Source: Gemmatimonadota bacterium | GTDB taxonomy: Bacteria; Gemmatimonadota; Gemmatimonadetes; Gemmatimonadales; GWC2-71-9 | NCBI GenBank assembly: GCA_003220855.1 | Contig: QHTP01000213.1 | Span: 1-6,427 of the forward strand | DNA: 6,427 nt | Direction of reading: 5' to 3' | Part shown: in pieces, positions 1 to 5,051 of the stretch | Layout of the letters: the number at the start of each line of letters is the position of its first letter | Position numbering within the stretch: position 1 is the stretch's first letter | The notes under the pieces: generated by a model | What the model was told of the DNA's origin: nothing | The model's input: only the letters and a program-made list of their open reading frames with translations | The model's database searches: none | Position numbers and translations under genes: made by a program

Positions 1-238
1 CGAAGCCATGACGCCCCCCTTCGAGCGCGGCGACGTTGCGCTCGAGCGCCTCACGCGTCGGGTTGCGGGTGCGGGCGTATTCGTACCCCTTGTGCCGCCC
101 GAGGCCGTCCTGGATGTAGGTGGAGGTCTGGTAGATCGGCGTCATGACGGCGCCGGCGAGGGGATCGGCGATCTTGCCGGCGTGCACGGCACGGGTAGCA
201 AACCGCGTCGCCAGGTCGTCGCGCGAGATCTCCGTCAT
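1..238 (-). CDS. Cystathionine gamma-synthase/lyase family PLP enzyme, N-terminal part (runs off left edge)
   Basis: Reading the minus strand from the ATG at 238-236 gives 79 open residues to the window edge. It begins MTEISRDDLATRFATRAVHA and continues with AVMTPIYQTSTY (30-41) and GYEYARTRNPTREALE (51-66), then an ALEGG segment (71-75). This is the conserved N-terminus of the Cys/Met-metabolism PLP-dependent family (cystathionine gamma-synthase, cystathionine gamma- and beta-lyase, O-acetylhomoserine sulfhydrylase). In the family, the Tyr and Arg of the Y-x-R motif (here Y54, R56) help hold the PLP phosphate of the neighbouring subunit. The enzymes are cytosolic and act in transsulfuration or methionine synthesis. 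The PLP lysine and the residues that separate synthase from lyase lie outside the window, so the exact reaction is open. The gene is divergent from the response regulator, 58 bases away. No Shine-Dalgarno is visible; the start follows a TACGTT box by 6 bases. Confidence 0.88.
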   Translation of the reverse strand, partial: MTEISRDDLATRFATRAVHAGKIADPLAGAVMTPIYQTSTYIQDGLGRHKGYEYARTRNPTREALERNVAALEGGRHGF

Positions 239-244
239 GGCGGG

Positions 245-273
245 AACGTAAGGGCGCCTTCCGCGCCGAGCAA
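245..273 (-). promoter_or_regulatory. Candidate promoter for the PLP enzyme gene
   Basis: On the minus strand TTGCTC (273-268) and TACGTT (250-245) are separated by 17 bases, which fits a -35/-10 arrangement. The TACGTT ends 6 bases before the ATG at 238, so a transcript would start at or almost at the start codon. The -35 matches TTGACA only in its first three bases and the -10 matches TATAAT at three positions, so the support is positional and weak taken alone. The same spacing recurs at three other genes in this window. Confidence 0.4.
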
Positions 274-281
274 GCGACCAC

Positions 282-287
282 TACGTT
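282..287 (+). promoter_or_regulatory. Candidate -10 box for the HD-GYP response regulator
   Basis: TACGTT lies 9 bases before the ATG at 297, and there is no recognisable -35 at the expected distance and no Shine-Dalgarno. It is the mirror image of the AACGTA at 245-250 that serves the divergent gene, so the 58-bp gap carries two back-to-back TANNNT boxes. A transcript from here would have almost no leader. The call rests on pattern and position only. Confidence 0.33.
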
Positions 288-296
288 ACGCCGACG

Positions 297-1397
297 ATGC
301 CGCAGCCGAACTCCGTGAAGTGCCTGGTGGTCGACGACGAGCCGCGTTTGCGCCGCGTCCTCGTGCGGTTGCTCGAGGGCGAGGGGTTCACGTGCGCCGA
401 GGCGGGGTCCGGCACGGAGGCGCTGGAGATGCTGCACCACGAGCAGGTGCCGCTCGTCATCTCCGACCTGCGGATGCCCCAGATGGACGGGGTGGGGTTG
501 TTGCGGGAGATCATCGCCAAGTGGCCGGACACCGCCGTCATCGTCGTCACCGCCGTGGCCGAGGTGGAGAGCGCCGTCGCCTGCCTGCAGCTCGGCGCGC
601 TCGACTACGTCGCCAAGCCGTTCCACCTGGACGAGGTGCGCGCCCGCGTGATGCAGGCGCTCGACAAACGGCGCCTCAAGATGGAGCTCGAGGACTATCG
701 CCACAACCTCGAGCAGCGGGTGCAGGAGCAGGCGCGTCGGATCGAGGAGCTGTCGCTCGAGCGGCTGCAGGCGCTGGTGCACTTCCTGGAAGAAAAGGAC
801 CCCTACACCCGCGGCCACTCGGTGCGGGTCGCGAACTACTCGACCCGGATCGCCCGCGAGATGGGGCTGCCCCAGTCCGTGATCGACGTCATCACGCTCG
901 GCGCCGAGCTGCACGACATCGGCAAGATCGGGGTCAGTGAGCAGGTGCTGCACAAGGCGGGGAAGCTCAGCGACCCCGAGTACCGCCACATCATGGAGCA
1001 CCCCGTGATCGGCGCCCGCATCCTGGCGCCGTTGATGCGCGACGTGCCGGCGGCGCTCGCCATCGTGCGGTCCCACCACGAGCGCCTCGACGGCCGGGGC
1101 TTCCCCGACGGCCTGGGGGGCGACCAGATCCCGGTCGAGGTGCGGGTCGTCACCATTGCCGATTCGTTCGACGCGATGACGAGCGTCCGGCCGTATCGCC
1201 CGGCGCTGTCCGTACAGAAGGCGTTGCAGGAGCTCGAAGAGGGGAAGGAAACGCAGTTTCATGCGCCGGCGGTGGAGGCGTTCCTCGCCGCGTTCCCCGA
1301 CCCGTCCGCGCTGCCGGTCTGGACCCCCGAGTTTCAACCGCTGTATCTTCCCGCACCGTCACCCGACACGGCACGTCGCTCGCCTCCCTCCGACTAA
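297..1397 (+). CDS. Response regulator with REC and HD-GYP domains (probable c-di-GMP phosphodiesterase)
   Basis: The 366-residue protein has an N-terminal receiver domain (about 7-122), a charged helical linker (about 123-165) that may form a coiled coil, and an HD-GYP domain (about 160-335). The receiver shows acidic residues D13/D14, phospho-acceptor D57 in VISDLRMP, T85 and K107 in KPF, so it looks phosphorylatable. The HD-GYP part has DPYTRGHS (168-175), HDIGK with H206/D207, MEHP with H235, HHERLDGRGFP (260-270) and IADSFDAMTS (287-296), so the usual metal ligands are present. The GYP tripeptide reads GFP, and the usual FDP near the end reads FHAP (321-324). The family hydrolyses c-di-GMP in the cytosol; that is inferred here. 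A Pro-rich tail follows residue 335. The partner histidine kinase is not in the window. The start is the first ATG before the receiver fold; the gene ends 9 bases before the mutase. Confidence 0.93.
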   Translation: MPQPNSVKCLVVDDEPRLRRVLVRLLEGEGFTCAEAGSGTEALEMLHHEQVPLVISDLRMPQMDGVGLLREIIAKWPDTAVIVVTAVAEVESAVACLQLGALDYVAKPFHLDEVRARVMQALDKRRLKMELEDYRHNLEQRVQEQARRIEELSLERLQALVHFLEEKDPYTRGHSVRVANYSTRIAREMGLPQSVIDVITLGAELHDIGKIGVSEQVLHKAGKLSDPEYRHIMEHPVIGARILAPLMRDVPAALAIVRSHHERLDGRGFPDGLGGDQIPVEVRVVTIADSFDAMTSVRPYRPALSVQKALQELEEGKETQFHAPAVEAFLAAFPDPSALPVWTPEFQPLYLPAPSPDTARRSPPSD

Positions 1398-1400
1398 ATT
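1395..1400 (+). promoter_or_regulatory. Candidate -10 box for the mutase gene, overlapping the upstream stop codon
   Basis: TAAATT matches TATAAT at four of six positions, includes the TAA stop of the response regulator, and ends 6 bases before the mutase ATG. The bases in between (GCCGCC) contain no Shine-Dalgarno. No convincing -35 is seen. It may give a leaderless mutase transcript, or the mutase may simply be read through from the upstream gene. Confidence 0.35.
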
Positions 1401-1406
1401 GCCGCC

Positions 1407-2819
1407 ATGACCGACACATTGATGGTCGGGGTGTCCGGCGTGCGCGGCATCGTGGGCAAGGACCTGACGCCCGACGTGGTGACGCGCTGGGCGCGGGCGT
1501 TCGGGACGTGGGTGCGTGACAACGGGAAACGGGAAACGGGAAACGGGAACGGGAGCGCCGTCGTCGTGGGCAGGGATGCGCGCGCGTCCGGACCTGCCTT
1601 CGCAGCGGCCGTCACGACCGGCCTCACGTCTGTCGGCTGTGACGTGATCGACATCGGCCTCGTGCCCACGCCGACGGTACAGCTGGCCGTCGAGCACCAC
1701 CACGCGGGCGGCGGGATCGCGATCACCGCGAGCCACAATCCCATCGAGTGGAACGCCCTGAAATTCATCGGATCGGACGGGATTTTCCTGGATGGCCCCG
1801 ATGGCAAGCGCGTCCAAGCCCTGGTTGGGGAGGACGGGGGAGGACGGGGGAGGACGGGGAAGGTTGAATCCGATGCGGGCGCGATCGAGCGGCACCTGGA
1901 CGCCGTGCTCCGGCTCCCCGGCCTCGACGTCGAGCGGATCCGCACGCGGCGTTTCAGCGTCGCGCTGGACGCGGTGCGCGGGGCGGGCGGCCCCGTCATG
2001 CGCGACCTGCTCGAGCGCCTGGAGTGCCGCGTCACCGGGATCAACCTCGAGACCGACGGCCGATTTCCCCGCGCGCCCGAGCCGGTCCCCGAGAACCTCG
2101 GCGACCTCGCCGCCCTGGTGCGGCGCTCGGGCGCGGATGTGGGCATCGCCGTCGACCCCGACGTCGATCGCCTGGCGATCGTCGACGAAACCGGCGCGCC
2201 GATCGGCGAGGATTACACGCTCGCGTTTGCGGTGCGTTCCGTTCTGGAGAAAGGGGAAAGAGGAACGGGGAAGGGTGCTACGGTGGTCTGCAACCTCTCG
2301 ACGAGCCTTGTCGTGGAGGATGCGGCGCGCGAGTGCGGCGCCGAGGTCGTCCGCACTCCGGTCGGGGAGGTGCACGTGGCCCGCGCCATCTTGCGGCTTG
2401 GGGCTGCGATCGGTGGGGAAGGGAATGGCGGGGTGATGTATCCGGCGTTGCATGCGGGGCGTGACGCGCCGGTCGCCGCCGCGCTGCTGCTCGCGCTGCT
2501 CGCCCGGGACGGCAAGCGGGTGAGCGAGCTCGTGTCCGCCGCGCCGCGCTACGTGATCGTCAAAGCAAAGGCGGAACGCGGATCCCGGAACGCGGAACAG
2601 GGTCTGGAAATGGCAAGCGTCTATGCGGCATTGCGAAAGCGCTTTCCGGACGCGAGCGTCGACACGCAGGATGGTCTGCGCCTCGCCTGGCGCGACCGCT
2701 GGCTGCACGTGCGGCCGTCCAACACCGAGCCGATCATCCGGCTGATCGCCGAGGCCCCGAGCGCCGCGGCGGCGTGGGACCTGGTGCACGAGGGACGGCG
2801 ACTAGCCGAGCCACGCTGA
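1407..2819 (+). CDS. glmM: Phosphoglucosamine mutase / phosphomannomutase family phosphohexomutase
   Basis: The 470-residue protein of the alpha-D-phosphohexomutase superfamily has four domains. Landmarks are GVRGIVGKDLTP (11-22), the phosphoserine loop TASHNP with S109, the Mg-binding DPDVDR (250-255; D250, D252, D254), the sugar-binding GGEGNGG (336-342) followed by YPALHAGRD, and the phosphate-binding RPSNTEP (436-442). All catalytic elements are present. GGEGNGG resembles the archaeal/Bacteroidota-type GlmM rather than the E. coli type, which has GGEQSGH. With glmS close by, conversion of glucosamine-6-phosphate to glucosamine-1-phosphate for UDP-GlcNAc is the likely role; phosphomannomutase or dual activity cannot be excluded. 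Four loops carry G-rich repeat-encoded segments (about residues 40-49, 141-151, 282-289 and 389-398) that look added to the usual fold. The ATG places the conserved GVRG at residue 11. The last 18 bases overlap the convergent minus-strand gene. Confidence 0.92.
   Translation: MTDTLMVGVSGVRGIVGKDLTPDVVTRWARAFGTWVRDNGKRETGNGNGSAVVVGRDARASGPAFAAAVTTGLTSVGCDVIDIGLVPTPTVQLAVEHHHAGGGIAITASHNPIEWNALKFIGSDGIFLDGPDGKRVQALVGEDGGGRGRTGKVESDAGAIERHLDAVLRLPGLDVERIRTRRFSVALDAVRGAGGPVMRDLLERLECRVTGINLETDGRFPRAPEPVPENLGDLAALVRRSGADVGIAVDPDVDRLAIVDETGAPIGEDYTLAFAVRSVLEKGERGTGKGATVVCNLSTSLVVEDAARECGAEVVRTPVGEVHVARAILRLGAAIGGEGNGGVMYPALHAGRDAPVAAALLLALLARDGKRVSELVSAAPRYVIVKAKAERGSRNAEQGLEMASVYAALRKRFPDASVDTQDGLRLAWRDRWLHVRPSNTEPIIRLIAEAPSAAAAWDLVHEGRRLAEPR
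1524..1553 (+). repeat. 7-base tandem repeat (GGGAAAC) inside the mutase gene
   Basis: Five GGG tracts begin at 1524, 1531, 1538, 1545 and 1551. The first four are exactly 7 bases apart and the last 6, with AAAC or AAC between them. The array fits the G3N1-7 four-tract G-quadruplex pattern on the coding strand. It encodes a polar Gly/Asn/Arg/Thr/Glu stretch around residues 40-49, between the first helix and the VVVGRD strand, where the family normally has a short turn. Confidence 0.9.
1827..1859 (+). repeat. 10-base tandem repeat (GGGGAGGACG type) inside the mutase gene
   Basis: G tracts of 4, 5, 5 and 4 bases at 1827-1830, 1836-1840, 1846-1850 and 1856-1859 are each separated by AGGAC, giving about three copies of a roughly 10-base unit. 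It encodes GEDGGGRGRTG (141-151) in what should be the linker region before the second domain. It is a second four-tract G-quadruplex candidate on the coding strand. Confidence 0.9.
2253..2275 (+). repeat. Purine-rich degenerate repeat inside the mutase gene
   Basis: The stretch GGGGAAAGAGGAACGGGGAA plus GGG is almost pure purine on the coding strand and contains three tracts of three or more G. It encodes EKGERGTGKG (281-290), between a helix and the VVCNLSTS strand, again a loop position. It is less regular than the other arrays, so its origin by repeat expansion is inference. Confidence 0.55.
2572..2598 (+). repeat. 11-base direct repeat (CGGAACGCGGA) inside the mutase gene
   Basis: CGGAACGCGGA occurs at 2572-2582 and exactly again at 2586-2596, with TCC between. 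It encodes part of AERGSRNAEQ (389-398), between the strand YVIVKAK and the helix leading to the C-terminal phosphate-binding domain. The segment looks like an addition relative to what I recall of relatives, but I cannot align it here. Confidence 0.75.
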
Positions 2820-3068
2820 GCTCCACCACAGCAGTGGTACGGGGAGAAACGCCAGCGTATCGAGGATGCCGTTCCAGGGGGCGCCCGGCGCGCTGACGTA
2901 ATCCCCGTCCCCCCACTCGTGGGCCACCCCTACGGCAGCGACCGCAACGACCCGCGCCAGGGCGGGCGCGCCGAGGGCCGCGAGCAGTGCCGTGAGCAGT
3001 CCACCCACGATGACGTGCTCGGCGAGCCCGAGCGGGCGAATCCACGTCGGTAGCATGAGTTGCCACAA
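2802..3068 (-). CDS. Small hydrophobic membrane protein of unknown function
   Basis: The frame encodes 88 residues from a TTG at 3068-3066. A GAGG-containing purine tract lies about 7 bases upstream, which favours the TTG; an in-frame ATG at 3056-3054 would give 84 residues. Likely membrane segments are about 18-34, 36-50 and 68-84. Polar residues cluster between the second and third: HEWGD (50-54), then NGILDTLAF (66-74). The pattern of a His-Glu-x-x-Asp followed by Gly-Ile-Leu-Asp inside a small membrane protein is organised enough to look selected, and recalls in a general way VanZ-like or similar small membrane families. I do not recognise the family and assign no function. It is convergent with the mutase (18-base overlap) and divergent from glmS. 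A weak TATGAG box lies at 3085-3080 on the minus strand. Confidence 0.62.
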   Translation of the reverse strand: MWQLMLPTWIRPLGLAEHVIVGGLLTALLAALGAPALARVVAVAAVGVAHEWGDGDYVSAPGAPWNGILDTLAFLPVPLLWWSSAWLG

Positions 3069-3114
3069 TCTCCCCCCCTCTCATACCGGCGCGCAACAGC
3101 CGCTCGGGGGGTGT

Positions 3115-3120
3115 TATTCT
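3115..3120 (+). promoter_or_regulatory. Candidate -10 box for glmS
   Basis: TATTCT matches TATAAT at four of six positions and ends 8 bases before the glmS ATG at 3129. The bases between (TCCCCACC) carry no Shine-Dalgarno, and I see no good -35. The transcript would have almost no leader, so there is no room for a glmS ribozyme, and none is visible in the 60 bases between the divergent genes. Confidence 0.42.
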
Positions 3121-3128
3121 TCCCCACC

Positions 3129-4967
3129 ATGTGCGGCATCGTAGGCTACACCGGTCCCCGGCAAGCCGCGGCCCTGCTGCTCGAGGGTCTGAGGCGGCTC
3201 GAGTATCGCGGCTACGACTCGGCGGGGATCGCGCTAGTGGCCGAGGGCCGCATCGAGGTGCACAAGGCGCCGGGCAAGATCAGCGTGCTCGAGAAACAGC
3301 TCGGGAAAACGCTTCCCGCCGGCCACGCCGGGATTGCCCACACGCGCTGGGCGACGCACGGCGCCCCGAACACCGTCAACGCTCACCCCCACACCGACTG
3401 CGGCGGCACCCTCGCCCTTGTCCACAACGGCATCATCGAGAACGCCGGCGTGTTGCGCACGGCGCTCGCCACGCGCGGACACGTCTTCCGCTCCGAGACC
3501 GACACCGAAGTGCTGGCGCATCTGATCGAAGAGCTGCTCGCCAAGCACTCGGCGGGCGCGCTGGTGGAGGCGGTGGCGGGGGCGCTGCACCAGGTCGAGG
3601 GCACGTACGGCATCGCGGTCGTGTCGACGCGCGAGCCCGATACGATCGTCGCGGCGCGGCGCGGCTCGCCGCTGCTGGTCGCGATCGGGACGGGAGAAAA
3701 TTTCGTCGCGTCGGACGCGTCCGCCGTGCTGGCGCACACCCGCTCGGTGGTGTACCTCGACGACGGCGAGATCGCCGTCGTGCGGCCGGCCGAGTATCGC
3801 ATCCTCGACCTCGATTCGGTGGAGAAGGAGAAGGCCGTCACGCGGGTCGACTGGGACCTCGCGACGATCGAGCGCGGCGGCCACGCGCATTTCATGCTCA
3901 AGGAAATCCTGGAGCAGCCCGAAAGCCTGCGCGATACGCTGCGCGGCCGCCTGCTCGAGGAAGAGGGCACGGCGCGGCTGGGGGGGCTCAACATCGACGA
4001 CGAGCAGCTGCTCCAGGTGAACCGCATCGTCTTCACCGCCTGCGGCACCTCGTGGCATGCGGCCCTGATCGGCGAGTACATGATGGAGGAGCTCGCCCGC
4101 ATCCCCTCGGAGGTCGAGTACGCCTCCGAGTTCCGCTACCGCAATCCGATCGTGGACGAGCGCACCCTGGTGGTGGGGATCTCACAGTCGGGCGAGACGG
4201 CGGACACGCTGGCGGCGCTGCGCGAGGCGAAGCGCCGCGGCGCCCGGACGCTGGGGCTCGTGAACGTGGTCGGCTCGACCATCGCGCGGGAAGTGGACGG
4301 CGGGATCTATCTGCACGCCGGACCGGAGATCGGCGTCGCCTCGACCAAGGCGTTCACCAGTCAGATCGCCGCCCTCGCGGTCCTCACCCTCAAGATGGGC
4401 CGGTTGCGGGCCCTCTCGATCCTCCAGGGACGCGAGGTGGTGCGGGCGCTCGGCCGGCTGCCGGAGCTGGTGGAGCGCGTGCTCGCGAAAGCCCCGGAGG
4501 TGGAGCGCATCGCGGAGCGCATGATGCGCGCACAGAACGTGCTCTACCTGGGACGCGGCTACAACTTCCCCGTGGCGCTCGAGGGCGCCCTGAAGCTCAA
4601 GGAAATCTCCTACATCCACGCCGAGGGCTATCCCGCGGCCGAGATGAAGCACGGCCCGATCGCGCTGATCGATGACCTCATGCCGGTCGTGTTCATCGCC
4701 CCCAAGGACGCCGTCTACCAGAAGGTCGTGTCGAACGTGGAGGAGGTGAAGGCGCGGGGCGGTCGCGTGCTCGCGGTGGTCACGGAAGGGGACTCGGGGC
4801 TGGCGAAGCTGGCCGACCACAAGATCGAAGTGCCCGAGACGCTCGACTTGCTGACGCCCGTGCTCAGCGTGCTGCCGCTGCAGCTGCTGGCGTACTACAT
4901 CGCGGTGCGGAGAGGCTGCAACGTGGACCAGCCGCGCAATCTCGCGAAGAGTGTGACGGTCGAGTGA
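3129..4967 (+). CDS. glmS: Glutamine-fructose-6-phosphate aminotransferase (isomerising), GlmS
   Basis: The 612-residue cytosolic enzyme makes glucosamine-6-phosphate from fructose-6-phosphate and glutamine, the first committed step to UDP-GlcNAc. The glutaminase domain (about 2-220) shows the nucleophile C2 after the initiator Met, RLEYRGYDSAGIA (23-35), HTRWATHG (71-78), HNGIIEN (99-105) and SETDTE (122-127). HFMLKEILEQPES (254-266) leads into the isomerase half. SIS domain 1 has CGTSWHA (305-311), SQSGET (352-357) and the ASTKAFTSQ segment (404-412). SIS domain 2 has LGRGYNFPVALEGALKLKE (474-492) and AEGYPAAEMKHGP (498-510), and the C-terminus NLAKSVTVE carries the catalytic lysine. Length is normal for the family. 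The ATG at 3129 is chosen because Cys must be the first residue after Met removal; the frame is open further upstream, but a start at 3060 would add 23 residues and block the nucleophile. Confidence 0.98.
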   Translation: MCGIVGYTGPRQAAALLLEGLRRLEYRGYDSAGIALVAEGRIEVHKAPGKISVLEKQLGKTLPAGHAGIAHTRWATHGAPNTVNAHPHTDCGGTLALVHNGIIENAGVLRTALATRGHVFRSETDTEVLAHLIEELLAKHSAGALVEAVAGALHQVEGTYGIAVVSTREPDTIVAARRGSPLLVAIGTGENFVASDASAVLAHTRSVVYLDDGEIAVVRPAEYRILDLDSVEKEKAVTRVDWDLATIERGGHAHFMLKEILEQPESLRDTLRGRLLEEEGTARLGGLNIDDEQLLQVNRIVFTACGTSWHAALIGEYMMEELARIPSEVEYASEFRYRNPIVDERTLVVGISQSGETADTLAALREAKRRGARTLGLVNVVGSTIAREVDGGIYLHAGPEIGVASTKAFTSQIAALAVLTLKMGRLRALSILQGREVVRALGRLPELVERVLAKAPEVERIAERMMRAQNVLYLGRGYNFPVALEGALKLKEISYIHAEGYPAAEMKHGPIALIDDLMPVVFIAPKDAVYQKVVSNVEEVKARGGRVLAVVTEGDSGLAKLADHKIEVPETLDLLTPVLSVLPLQLLAYYIAVRRGCNVDQPRNLAKSVTVE

Positions 4968-4980
4968 GCGAAAAACGTTG

Positions 4981-5037
4981 CACGACGCCATGACGCCACG
5001 TTCCAAGACCCGTGCAACTTGGCGTCGTGGCGTCGTG
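4981..5037. repeat. Long imperfect inverted repeat (hairpin) between glmS and dtd
   Basis: Arms at 4981-5002 and 5016-5037 (22 bases each) pair with two non-Watson-Crick positions, one of which is G-U in the plus-strand RNA; the loop is 13 bases (5003-5015). The arms are themselves built from an 8-base word, GACGCCAT/GACGCCAC on the left and TGGCGTCG twice on the right. A second stem, GTTGCAC (4977-4983) with GTGCAAC (5012-5018), would compete with the first. No T-tract follows the hairpin on the plus strand, so it is not a classical terminator for glmS. On the minus strand five T (4975-4971) follow the alternative stem by one base, which is terminator-like in the antisense direction. It could also be a dispersed repeat element. 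Confidence 0.8.
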
Positions 5038-5051
5038 AGACGGGGTGGGGT

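Noticed and set aside
51..1337. Long minus-strand open frame across the HD-GYP gene
   Set aside because: It is antisense to a clear receiver/HD-GYP protein, is low-complexity Arg/His-rich, and arises from high GC at third codon positions.
2412..2433. G-rich stretch with several G tracts in glmM, like the repeat arrays
   Set aside because: It encodes the conserved sugar-binding GGEGNGG motif, so the G richness follows from required Gly/Glu codons and no word repeats.
2734..3096. Alternative minus-strand frame overlapping the small membrane gene
   Set aside because: Arg/Gly-rich product without hydrophobic segments or motifs; the neighbouring frame gives an ordered membrane protein with a ribosome binding site.
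3060..3128. Upstream ATG at 3060 in frame with glmS
   Set aside because: It would add 23 residues before the Cys that must be N-terminal for glutaminase activity; it also overlaps the divergent small gene's start region.
3069..3128. Possible glmS ribozyme or riboswitch before glmS
   Set aside because: Only 60 bases separate the divergent genes and no ribozyme-like pairing is present; a -10-like box sits 8 bases from the ATG.
3131..4675. Second long plus-strand frame inside glmS
   Set aside because: Arg/Gly/Ala-rich composition with no domain; it is a frame shadow of glmS.
5019..5051. Earlier TTG start for dtd
   Set aside because: The added residues are encoded by the arm of the hairpin and do not match the Dtd N-terminus, which begins at MRVVLQRVSRA.
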